Assembly (NCBI GenBank): GCA_947074335.1
Contig: CAMTPG010000130.1
Location: 1 to 7,161 of the forward strand
DNA length: 7,161 bases
Source of the DNA: an uncultured Parabacteroides sp.
Lineage (GTDB): Bacteria > Bacteroidota > Bacteroidia > Bacteroidales > Tannerellaceae
Direction: 5' to 3'
Shown: in pieces, positions 1-6,925 of the stretch
How positions within the stretch are numbered: position 1 is the first letter of the stretch
How the letters are laid out: the number at the start of each line of letters is the position of its first letter
Program-made: the position numbers and the translations under genes
The notes under the pieces: model-generated
The model's input: the letters and a program-made list of their open reading frames with translations, nothing else
Database searches by the model: none
Told to the model about the DNA's origin: nothing

Positions 1-1139
1 TCAGCCAGATCCGAAAAGGCCACAATATTACGCGCCTGATCGTAATTACTTCGTTTGTTGGTAACCCAGACTTCAATCTTGCTGATTTTTACACCCGATG
101 AAATCGAAGGCAGATTGGCAATTGCCTTATCATAATTATCACGGAAGAAATGAGCCAGAAAGAAGTGACGGTTCTCATCATACTGATCGACAGTGAGCTC
201 GAACGGACGAGTCTGCACGCCGCCGCGCGAACTTACTGTTTTCGATTCGGATTCCTGTTGTGCAAACAGCGCTTTCATGCGCAGCTTTCCAAACTGTAAA
301 TCCGCTTTCATACCAAACAGTGCCGCACCGCCGTTAATCAGCGAATTGCCGGTACTCATGCTTACATTACCGGCTTCGAGCGATTTAATGATCTCATCCT
401 CTTCACCGGTATAAGCCAGTTTCAGTTTCTTTGAATCGAAATCGAACGAACTGGTCGTATTGTAATTCATGTTGAAATTCACCTTACTACCTACCGAAGC
501 CTGCATATTCAGCTGCACATTCTCTTCGAAATTAAAGAAAGTACGGTTACGGGCACGTTCGGGAAGCGACGGATTTTTTGTCTTGGTCTGTCGCATACCC
601 ATGGTCACTTCGGCCCAGCCCTGCGTTTTGATGCGTACACCGCCGGCTCCGAATACACGTTCTGCCGCGCCGATGCCGAATTGCATATCCATGATATTGA
701 ACTGCTGATCGGCTGCTTTTCTAAACTCTTCTTCGTTTTTCTGACGATAATATGACTGAATGGATTTCTGGAAACTATAATCCTGATATTCTTCGGGTGT
801 CAGCATAATCGGCGTGGTTAAATCGGCATCGCCCAGTTTGGTTCTGACTACATAAGCGCCGGTATTCACATCATATTCGATGCGCGTTTTTACATTATCA
901 GGTGTTTTTAAATCGGCAGGCGATTCGTTGAGGATATCCTGATACTCTTCGGGCACTGTTTTTGCTACCGGAAATCGGGTTTTTGTTTTGGGCAATGTGT
1001 CCTGCGGAAAAGCATCCAGCAATTCAATTTCGGGTATGGAGGCATTGAATGCGGAAAAGTCCGCATTCAGAGAATACAGACCAACGGTAAATAATAAGAA
1101 AGTGATCCAGAGTGTATATTTCAGTATCTTTCTTTTCAT
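1..1139 (-). CDS. sprA: SprA/Sov, T9SS outer-membrane translocon, N-terminal part (cut by left edge)
   Basis: This is the first 379 codons of a gene that runs off the left edge; full SprA proteins are roughly 2,400 residues. SprA (Sov in Porphyromonas) is the giant outer-membrane beta-barrel that carries type IX secretion cargo to the cell surface. The start is the ATG at 1139-1137. It is followed by a signal peptide: basic KRK at residues 2-4, hydrophobic core about 9-24, possible cleavage near 26. A less conserved stretch (about 30-150) precedes a strongly SprA-like region: NPSLPERAR (189-197), LNMQASVGSKVNFNMNYNT (210-228), YTGEEDEIIKSLEAGNVSM (243-261), then LFGMKADLQFGKL (274-286) and RHFFLAHFFRD (324-334), ending near KIEVWVTNKRS (354-364). 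The frame is open throughout. It lies 44 bp after ruvA, a neighbour I recall in other Bacteroidota. The family call is by remembered motifs; mechanism and full length are family knowledge. Confidence 0.93.
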   Translation of the reverse strand, partial: MKRKILKYTLWITFLLFTVGLYSLNADFSAFNASIPEIELLDAFPQDTLPKTKTRFPVAKTVPEEYQDILNESPADLKTPDNVKTRIEYDVNTGAYVVRTKLGDADLTTPIMLTPEEYQDYSFQKSIQSYYRQKNEEEFRKAADQQFNIMDMQFGIGAAERVFGAGGVRIKTQGWAEVTMGMRQTKTKNPSLPERARNRTFFNFEENVQLNMQASVGSKVNFNMNYNTTSSFDFDSKKLKLAYTGEEDEIIKSLEAGNVSMSTGNSLINGGAALFGMKADLQFGKLRMKALFAQQESESKTVSSRGGVQTRPFELTVDQYDENRHFFLAHFFRDNYDKAIANLPSISSGVKISKIEVWVTNKRSNYDQARNIVAFSDLA

Positions 1140-1183
1140 CTTTTCGCGCAAATTACAGTGCCCAACCTTTCAGCCTGCAACGA

Positions 1184-1780
1184 TTAAAGCATGCGCAATG
1201 CTGTTTTAATCACTTGTTCAACAGTAGAATCGGGTTCGCTTTTCAGGATTTGACTAACCGTTTTTTGCGAAGCCGCTTTTTGGAATCCCAGCATCACAAG
1301 AGCCGAAACGGCCTCTTCGGATACGGCAGCCGAAACCGTAACAGTTCCCGAAACGGCCTGATCTGCAGCCAGACCGTCTACCGGCTTAACCTTATTCTTG
1401 AGATCAATCAAAATGCGCTGGGCTGTTTTCAGTCCGATACCTTTTACGGCTGTCAGTGCTGTTTCATCTTTCTGAGAGATTACGCGTACCAGATCGGCAG
1501 GCGATAAAGAGGATAAAATCATGCGTGCCGTATTGGGACCGACACCCGATACAGAAGTCAGCAACAAAAATAATTCGCGTTCGGATTTATCGGCAAAACC
1601 GAATAACAGATGAGCATCTTCGCGTATTACCTCATACACAAAGATTTTTGCATTTGTTTTTCCGTTAAAAAAGCTATAGGTGTAGAGAGAGATGTTCAAC
1701 GCATATCCGATGCCGGCGCATTCGATAATGAGTTGAGCGGGTGATAATTCCACAATTTCTCCCTTTATATATTCGATCAT
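1184..1780 (-). CDS. ruvA: Holliday junction branch migration protein RuvA
   Basis: RuvA binds four-way DNA junctions as a tetramer or octamer and loads the RuvB motor for branch migration; RuvC then cuts the junction. The product is 198 residues, close to the usual 190-205. Visible parts are the N-terminal OB fold (about 1-62, opening MIEYIKGEIVE, with IECAGIGYALNIS at 19-31), then two helix-hairpin-helix motifs that contact DNA (SVSGVGPNTARMI at 76-88 and VKGIGLKTAQRIL at 112-124). An acidic/Ala-rich linker (about 133-153) leads to a C-terminal RuvB-binding domain III (about 154-198) with the usual LGF (164-166). The ATG at 1780-1778 is preceded by eight A residues and no Shine-Dalgarno site, as is common in this phylum. 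It lies 89 bp after trkH and 44 bp before sprA. I see neither a convincing promoter nor a terminator in the upstream gap, so read-through from the trk operon is possible. ruvB and ruvC are not in the window. Confidence 0.97.
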   Translation of the reverse strand: MIEYIKGEIVELSPAQLIIECAGIGYALNISLYTYSFFNGKTNAKIFVYEVIREDAHLLFGFADKSERELFLLLTSVSGVGPNTARMILSSLSPADLVRVISQKDETALTAVKGIGLKTAQRILIDLKNKVKPVDGLAADQAVSGTVTVSAAVSEEAVSALVMLGFQKAASQKTVSQILKSEPDSTVEQVIKTALRML

Positions 1781-1869
1781 TTTTTTTTCATATTATTTGT
1801 TTCCTGTACTTATAACGCAGAAAAAGGCAAAAGCGTATATAATGTACGTCAAAGCAGAGCAAAAAAATA

Positions 1870-3327
1870 TTATTGTTTCCAGAATCCGGGCAACAGAATG
1901 GTTAAAACCGTAAATATTTCAAGGCGACCCACCAGCATCAGGAAAGATAAAAACCATTTCGAAACTACCGGCACTTCGGCATAACTTCCGGTAGGCCCCA
2001 GCGAACCGAGTCCCGGACCGATATTGCTTATCGCTGAAACCGAGGCGCCTACGGCCTCCTCGAATCCCAGTCCGTCGAGCGTCAGTGTCAGGCAGCTGAC
2101 CAGGATAAGTGCCAGATAGGCAAAAGCAAAAGCCAGTACGCGATGCACAATATTTACCGAAATCACATGTCCGTTCATGCGCACCGGAATAATGGCATTG
2201 GGATGTGTTTGTTTTTTAAATTCGTTGAACAGATTTTTCGACAGGATCACAAAGCGTCCCATCTTCAATCCGCCGCAGGTTGAACCCGCACAGCCGCACA
2301 CAAACATCAGCAGCAAAGCCAGCATCCAGAAAAACGGTCCCCACGGAATGTGATCGGCCGTTGCATATCCGGTAGTCGATATCAGCGTAACCACCTGGAA
2401 TATGGCTTTTCGGAAAGCCTCCTCGAAATCGCCGGCAAAACCTTTGAATAAAATCCAGACAATCGTAACGCAGGTAGCAATAATCACAAACCAGAAAAAC
2501 CAGCGCATCTCTTCATCTTTGAACAACTTTTTGGGATTGCCGTTGAAAAAGAAATAAATCAGGGTAATATTGGTGGCGCCGACAAACATAAAAACCGTAA
2601 CCACATATTCCACATAAGCCGAGTGCCAATAGGCAATACTGGCATTTTTGGTGGAATACCCGCCGGTAGATATGCAGGTAAGCGCATGATTCACAGCGTC
2701 GAACAGCGACATTGGGCCGGCCCAGAGCAGCCCCATGATAATCAGCGTAAAGAAAATATAAACGCCCGATAAGCGTTTGGCAACCTGAGTTACGCGCGGC
2801 CGGAACCGATCATGCGTGATGCCCGGCGTCTCGGCATTGAAAAGCTGCGTGGCGCCTCCGCCGCCGATCATCGGAAGCAGGGCCACGGTAAATACAATCA
2901 TTCCGATGCCGCCCTGCCATTGCGTCAGACTGCGCCAGAATAAAATACCGTGCGGAAGTGCTTCCACATCGGTTAATATCGTTGAGCCGGTTGTGGTAAA
3001 ACCCGAAACGGTCTCGAAAAATGCATCTGTGATGTTGTGGATATAACCGCCCAGATAAAAAGGCAGCATGCCTAACAGCGAGAACATCAGCCAGGTAAGT
3101 GTTACGGTAAGCATCCCTTCGCGGCGTCCGGCGCCATATTCGTTGGCACGGCGTCCGATCAGGTAAAAGATGATGCCGGTAACCAGCATGATGGCGCTTG
3201 ACTGCAAAAGCGGAGTGAGATCGCCGTCTTTATAAATAAAGGCAACTCCCGCTGCAATCAGCATAAAAATAGTTTCGAGGATGAACATCATCCCCAGCAT
3301 CTTAACTATAAAGCGTACATTCAGCAT
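1870..3327 (-). CDS. trkH: TrkH family K+ uptake protein, membrane subunit
   Basis: This is the inner-membrane potassium-translocating subunit of the Trk system, which works with the cytosolic TrkA ring encoded just upstream. The product is 485 residues, about the size of E. coli TrkH (483). It has the four-fold M1-P-M2 layout of the family. All four pore-loop filter segments are present: SGFTTTGST (108-116), ISTGGYST (219-226), ISTTGYAT (316-323) and SNIGPGLG (434-441), each with its filter glycine. The conserved CGCAGSTCGGLKMGR (344-358) after the third pore loop is also intact. I chose the ATG at 3327-3325 over an upstream in-frame start at 3399, because the earlier start lies wholly within trkA and the chosen one opens at the family-typical N terminus. 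The trkA stop and this ATG are separated by a single base (TGATATG), which implies co-transcription and probable reinitiation. KtrB-type proteins are related, but the neighbouring four-domain TrkA favours Trk. Confidence 0.96.
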   Translation of the reverse strand: MLNVRFIVKMLGMMFILETIFMLIAAGVAFIYKDGDLTPLLQSSAIMLVTGIIFYLIGRRANEYGAGRREGMLTVTLTWLMFSLLGMLPFYLGGYIHNITDAFFETVSGFTTTGSTILTDVEALPHGILFWRSLTQWQGGIGMIVFTVALLPMIGGGGATQLFNAETPGITHDRFRPRVTQVAKRLSGVYIFFTLIIMGLLWAGPMSLFDAVNHALTCISTGGYSTKNASIAYWHSAYVEYVVTVFMFVGATNITLIYFFFNGNPKKLFKDEEMRWFFWFVIIATCVTIVWILFKGFAGDFEEAFRKAIFQVVTLISTTGYATADHIPWGPFFWMLALLLMFVCGCAGSTCGGLKMGRFVILSKNLFNEFKKQTHPNAIIPVRMNGHVISVNIVHRVLAFAFAYLALILVSCLTLTLDGLGFEEAVGASVSAISNIGPGLGSLGPTGSYAEVPVVSKWFLSFLMLVGRLEIFTVLTILLPGFWKQ

Positions 3328-3328
3328 A

Positions 3329-4666
3329 TCAATTAAAATAGTCTTCCAGCTTACGCATGGCCGTATCCAGACAGAATACCACCACATGGTCGTAAGCACG
3401 AATCTGCGTATCTCCCTTGATCATCATCGGTTCGCCGTCGCGAATCAGTCCGCCCAGCGTCATATCTTTCGGTAAATGTAAATCTTTTACCATCTTGCGG
3501 GTGATTTTAGAGTCGGGGCGTGCCACTAACTCTGCCACATCTGCATTGGCAAAGGTAAGACATTTTACATTCGAAACATCTGCATCCAGCAAAAACTGAT
3601 AAATATGGCTGGCGGCAATCAGTTTCTTATTGATAACCGAACCAATATCCATGCTTTCGGCCATCGATATATAATCTATATTCTCAATCTTGGCAATGGT
3701 TTTAAAAACGCCGAAGCGTTTCGCTGCCAGACAAGCTAACATATTTGTACTCGAATTGTCGGTCAGGGCAACAAATGCCTGTGCATCCTGAATACCTTCC
3801 TGCATCAACAGATCGGTATCGCGCGCATCACCGTTGATGATCAGTACATTTCCCGGCACCACTTCAGCGATCCGGTGACCTTTCTCCTTATTCGCTTCGA
3901 TCACCTTTACACGAATGTTATTAGGCAGATACTGGCTGGCGCGGATCGCAATGCGGCTTCCGCCCATGATAATCACCTTTTTTACCTCCGGATTTGCTTT
4001 GCCGGCATGCAGACGCACATCTTCAATGTGATCTTTGGTGGTGGTAAAAAATACAATGTCGCCCGATTCGATCCGGTCGGTACCGCGCGGAATGATGGTT
4101 TCATTCTGTCGTTTGATGGCCACAATGTGATACAGCTTCTGATCGTTCATCAAATCGGAAAGCAGCTTATTTACCAGACGCGAATTATCGCGCACCTTCA
4201 CACCGATCAAAATCAGCGCACCGCCGAAAAGTTCCCAGTACTGACGTGCCCACGGACGGCGTATAGCCGTAACAATCTCTTTTGCCGCCAGCATTTCGGG
4301 ATAGATCATCGAGTTGATGCCCAGTTTCTCGAACAGTTCTTTATTTTTAGGTAACAGGTATTCATAATTGTTGATGCGTGCCAGTGTGCGACGGGCACCC
4401 AATTTCGAAGCCAGAATACTGGCTGCAATATTGGTTGTCTCTTCGGGCGTAACACTGACAAAGAGATCGGCATTGCGTATGCCGGCCTCCTCCAAATCGC
4501 TGATTGAGGTGGGATTACCTACCATCGGCAGGATTTCCATGCATGAATTATTAAAATTCAGCCGCTCCTCGTTCGGATCCATCAGAATGATATCCTGTTT
4601 TTCCTGCGATAACATCTTGGCGAGGTGAGTTCCTACCTCACCGGCGCCTGCTATGACAATCTTCAT
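3329..4666 (-). CDS. trkA: Trk system K+ uptake regulator TrkA (double RCK protein)
   Basis: TrkA is the cytosolic nucleotide-binding ring that gates TrkH. The 445-residue product has the full-length tandem layout of E. coli TrkA (458). Domain order is RCK_N 1 (about 1-120), RCK_C 1 (about 143-225), RCK_N 2 (about 229-345) and RCK_C 2 (about 365-445). The first Rossmann fold has an intact GAGEVG loop (6-11) with acidic D30 at the end of the second strand, typical of NAD(H) binding. The second has a looser MGGSRIA (234-240), with E257 in the matching acidic position and NGD at 278-280. I chose the ATG at 4666-4664 because the protein then begins MKIVIAGAGEVG. An upstream in-frame start would add 19 residues that look like dxs sequence read in another frame. 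The start overlaps the dxs stop as ATGA, and the stop is one base before trkH. Single-RCK KtrA is excluded by length. Confidence 0.97.
   Translation of the reverse strand: MKIVIAGAGEVGTHLAKMLSQEKQDIILMDPNEERLNFNNSCMEILPMVGNPTSISDLEEAGIRNADLFVSVTPEETTNIAASILASKLGARRTLARINNYEYLLPKNKELFEKLGINSMIYPEMLAAKEIVTAIRRPWARQYWELFGGALILIGVKVRDNSRLVNKLLSDLMNDQKLYHIVAIKRQNETIIPRGTDRIESGDIVFFTTTKDHIEDVRLHAGKANPEVKKVIIMGGSRIAIRASQYLPNNIRVKVIEANKEKGHRIAEVVPGNVLIINGDARDTDLLMQEGIQDAQAFVALTDNSSTNMLACLAAKRFGVFKTIAKIENIDYISMAESMDIGSVINKKLIAASHIYQFLLDADVSNVKCLTFANADVAELVARPDSKITRKMVKDLHLPKDMTLGGLIRDGEPMMIKGDTQIRAYDHVVVFCLDTAMRKLEDYFN
4663..4666 (-). other. dxs/trkA ATGA stop-start overlap
   Basis: The TGA that ends dxs (4665-4663) and the ATG that opens trkA (4666-4664) share bases in a 4-nt ATGA. 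Such overlaps usually mark translational coupling by terminating ribosomes. The overlap is seen directly; the coupling is inferred. Confidence 0.9.
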
Positions 4667-6570
4667 GTTGAAACAACCATTTTCTTTATCTCTCCGGCGA
4701 TGCTTGCTGCATCCATGCCGCATAATGCATATAATTCGGGTACTGATCCGTGTTCGATAAACCGATCCGGAACACCCAGTCGTTTGATTTTTGTGGCGTA
4801 GCCTTCGGTCGTCATAAATTCGGCCACCGCGCTTCCCAGTCCGCCCAGAACGGTTCCGTTCTCGATCGTGATAATTTTAGAGAAACGGCGTCCTACCTCA
4901 TGCAACAGCTCTTCGTCGATCGGCTTCAGATAAATCATATCATAATGAGCCGCCGAAATGGCTTCGTCTTTGATCAGCTCCAGCGCCTTGGTTACTTCGT
5001 TGCCAATAGCACCGATAGAGAGTATGGCGATATCGCTGCCGTCGCAAAGCTGCCGGCCTTTACCGATGGGTAATACCTGCATTTCGTTGCGCCACTCGGC
5101 TTTTTCGCCTTTGCCGCGCGGATAGCGAATCACGAACGGACCCTGATTTTCTTTATATCCGGTATACATCAGATTTCGCAAATCCCATTCGTTGAGGGGC
5201 GAAGAGATGATCATATTCGGAATCGTACGCATATAAGCCAGATCGAACACGCCATGATGTGTGGCGCCGTCTTCGCCTACCAGTCCGCCGCGATCCAGAC
5301 AAAACACCACATGCAGATTTTGCAGGGCTACATCATGAATCACATTGTCGTAAGCGCGCTGCATAAACGAAGAGTAGATGTTGCAGAACGGGATCATGCC
5401 CTCTTTGGCCAGTCCGGCCGAAAAAGTTACCGCATGTCCTTCGGCAATGCCCACATCAAACGAGCGCTCCGGAAAAGCTTTCATCATATAGGTCATCGAA
5501 CAGCCAGTCGGCATGGCCGGCGTAATCCCGGCAATTCGGTCATCCTGCTCGGCCAGTTCCACCAGCGTATGACCAAACACATCCTGATAGCGCTGCGGCT
5601 CATTCAGTTTGTGTACCACAATGCGTTCGCCGGTATCTTTGTTGAAGATGCCGGGAGCATGCCATACGGTAGCCGATTCTTCGGCCGGCTTAAAGCCTTT
5701 TCCTTTTTTTGTTTTGATATGCAGCAGTTTAGGTCCCTGCATATCTTTTATATCGTTCAGCACCCGAACCAGATAGTTTACATCATGTCCGTCGACGGGG
5801 CCGAAATAGCGAATGCTAAATCCTTCAAAGAGATTGTGTTGCTGGGTAATCAGCGCTTTGAGGCTGTTGTTGAAGCGCAGAATATTGCCGCGGCGGCTGT
5901 TGTTGATGAGCTTCATTTTTTGCAACCCGCGATATACATCATAACGCATCCGGTTGTAAGCCCAGCTGGTGGTAATATCGGTGAGGTATTCGCTCAGACC
6001 GCCCACCGGCGTATCAATGGCCATGTCGTTATCATTGAGAATGATAAGCATGTTGTTTTTATTGGCAGTGGCATTATTCAATCCTTCGAAAGCCAGGCCG
6101 CCCGTCATGGCGCCATCGCCGATAACGGCAATCACATGCCGGTCGTCGGTACCTAATAAAGAGGAAGCTACGGATAATCCGGTAGCCGCCGAAATGGAGT
6201 TTGAGGCGTGACCGGCAATAAAGGCATCGTATTCGCTCTCCGCCGGATTGGGGAAACCGCTGATGCCGCCGAATTTGCGCAGGGTATGAAAATCTTCACG
6301 ACGGCCGGTCAGGATTTTATGACCATAAGCCTGATGACCAACATCCCAGACAATACGATCGTACGGAGTATTGAATACATAGTGTAAAGCCACAGTCAAT
6401 TCGACAGTACCTAAACTGGCACCTAAATGACCCGGATTTACTGAAAGCACATCGATGATATATTGACGCAAATCTTCACATACATTATTTAAATTCTCCG
6501 GAGCCAGCTTTCTGAGATCGGCCGGAAAATGTATAGAATCTAAAATATGCTCTTCCTTGCATTCTGCCAT
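4663..6570 (-). CDS. dxs: 1-deoxy-D-xylulose-5-phosphate synthase
   Basis: DXS condenses pyruvate and glyceraldehyde 3-phosphate, using thiamine diphosphate (ThDP) and Mg2+, in the first step of the MEP isoprenoid pathway; its product also feeds thiamine and pyridoxal synthesis. The product is 635 residues (E. coli about 620). Visible motifs are GHLGASLG (47-54) with active-site H48, WDVGHQAYGHKILTGR (75-90), and the ThDP/Mg2+ motif GDGAMTGG (151-158) with D152, completed by LNDND (178-182). YFGPVDGHD (255-263) follows. FDVGIAEGHAV (371-381) carries the catalytic Glu (E377), and DRGGLVGEDGATHHG (426-440) the substrate region. The Gly after E377 replaces the Gln of E. coli, and I believe it is usual in Bacteroidota. 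I chose the ATG at 6570-6568. An in-frame TTG at 6591 would add seven residues but lies inside the likely promoter -7 element. The gene leads an operon and overlaps trkA by four bases. Confidence 0.97.
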   Translation of the reverse strand: MAECKEEHILDSIHFPADLRKLAPENLNNVCEDLRQYIIDVLSVNPGHLGASLGTVELTVALHYVFNTPYDRIVWDVGHQAYGHKILTGRREDFHTLRKFGGISGFPNPAESEYDAFIAGHASNSISAATGLSVASSLLGTDDRHVIAVIGDGAMTGGLAFEGLNNATANKNNMLIILNDNDMAIDTPVGGLSEYLTDITTSWAYNRMRYDVYRGLQKMKLINNSRRGNILRFNNSLKALITQQHNLFEGFSIRYFGPVDGHDVNYLVRVLNDIKDMQGPKLLHIKTKKGKGFKPAEESATVWHAPGIFNKDTGERIVVHKLNEPQRYQDVFGHTLVELAEQDDRIAGITPAMPTGCSMTYMMKAFPERSFDVGIAEGHAVTFSAGLAKEGMIPFCNIYSSFMQRAYDNVIHDVALQNLHVVFCLDRGGLVGEDGATHHGVFDLAYMRTIPNMIISSPLNEWDLRNLMYTGYKENQGPFVIRYPRGKGEKAEWRNEMQVLPIGKGRQLCDGSDIAILSIGAIGNEVTKALELIKDEAISAAHYDMIYLKPIDEELLHEVGRRFSKIITIENGTVLGGLGSAVAEFMTTEGYATKIKRLGVPDRFIEHGSVPELYALCGMDAASIAGEIKKMVVST

Positions 6571-6588
6571 AAAAACTAAAATTTGAGG

Positions 6589-6618
6589 CAAATTTACAGA
6601 ATTAGCTGCATAATACAG
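6589..6618 (-). promoter_or_regulatory. Candidate Bacteroidota sigma-ABfr promoter of the dxs operon
   Basis: On the minus strand TAAATTTG (6596-6589) matches the Bacteroidota -7 consensus TAnnTTTG exactly. The -33 element is weak: the best candidate is CTG (6618-6616) with a 19-base spacer, rather than TTG. Transcription would begin roughly ten bases before the ATG at 6570, giving a very short leader. The element covers the alternative TTG codon at 6591, which argues against that start. It would drive dxs-trkA-trkH and possibly ruvA-sprA. Confidence 0.5.
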
Positions 6619-6691
6619 CGAATATCCGCTTTATTTACCCGAATATTAAACCAGATTTTCTGAAAAAACGCTTATTCCTATATATACAACT

Positions 6692-6731
6692 AAAGGGCAA
6701 GCAAACTTGTTCCCAAGTTGCTTACCCTTTT
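6692..6731 (-). terminator. Hairpin terminator after tRNA-Pro
   Basis: The minus-strand RNA can fold AAAGGGTAAGCAACTTG (6730-6714) against CAAGTTTGCTTGCCCTTT (6709-6692), with a 4-base GGAA loop, one G·U pair and one single-base bulge. It starts three bases after the tRNA discriminator base and ends in a short, interrupted T run (TTTAGTT). This is a strong stem with a modest U tract. The plus-strand transcript would fold equally well and ends in TTTT, so it could act in both directions. It separates the tRNA from the dxs promoter. Confidence 0.8.
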
Positions 6732-6733
6732 AG

Positions 6734-6806
6734 TCGGGATGAGAAGACTCGAACTTCCGACCTCCACGTCCCGAACGTGGCGCGCTACCAACTGTGCTAC
6801 ATCCCG
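6734..6806 (-). tRNA. tRNA-Pro (anticodon CGG)
   Basis: The gene is 73 nt and folds as a full cloverleaf on the minus strand. The acceptor stem is CGGGATG/CATCCCG with C1-G72, the start typical of bacterial tRNA-Pro. The D arm is GCAC-AGTTGGTA-GCGC. The anticodon stem CCACG/CGTGG holds loop TTCGGGA, giving anticodon CGG, which reads the Pro codon CCG. The variable loop has five bases, the T stem is GGAAG/CTTCT with one G·U, and the T loop is TTCGAGT. The discriminator base is A. The next bases are CTA, so CCA is not encoded and must be added after transcription. The D stem has an A12/C23 mismatch where GCGC would pair fully. A consensus promoter precedes the gene and a hairpin terminator follows it. 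Confidence 0.96.
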
Positions 6807-6823
6807 TTTTTGTATTACGGCTG

Positions 6824-6852
6824 CAAAGGTAAACACTTTTTTTAAACTGCAA
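6824..6852 (-). promoter_or_regulatory. Bacteroidota-type promoter of tRNA-Pro
   Basis: On the minus strand TTG (6852-6850), an 18-base A/T-rich spacer and TACCTTTG (6831-6824) match the Bacteroidota consensus (TTG, about 17-23 bases, TAnnTTTG). The mature tRNA begins 17 bases after the -7 element, so a 5' leader of roughly ten bases would be removed by RNase P. This is the best promoter in the window and supports the phylum assignment. Confidence 0.82.
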
Positions 6853-6925
6853 ACAATTTTCAGTTTTTTTTGATGAAAAAAATCAGGAGCGGAGTACCGG
6901 CCATTTTCCCTTTTACATGGATTTG
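6853..6925. other. Noncoding stretch between tRNA promoter and repeat array
   Basis: This is a 73-bp, mostly A/T-rich stretch upstream of the tRNA promoter, with runs of T and A around 6864-6882. I see no ORF, hairpin or RNA gene that I can support. It may contribute an A/T-rich upstream element to the tRNA promoter. Confidence 0.4.

Noticed and set aside
1140..1183. Possible promoter for sprA between ruvA and sprA
   Set aside because: The minus strand reads TAATTTG preceded by a TTG 22 bases upstream. However, the -7 element is one base shorter than TAnnTTTG, so I do not call it without expression data.
1112..1507. A 131-codon open frame on the plus strand
   Set aside because: It overlaps the end of ruvA and the start of sprA in antisense, and reads through their conserved codons.
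3325..3399. A longer trkH start at 3399
   Set aside because: The extra 24 residues would be coded entirely within the C-terminal codons of trkA and do not resemble a TrkH N terminus. The ATG at 3327, one base after the trkA stop, fits better.
3875..4354. A 159-codon open frame on the plus strand
   Set aside because: It is antisense to trkA, which shows intact RCK domains. It has no recognisable motif or start signal of its own.
5254..6156. A 300-codon open frame on the plus strand
   Set aside because: It lies wholly antisense to dxs, whose conserved ThDP and substrate motifs run through the same bases. Its translation shows no recognisable family or domain.
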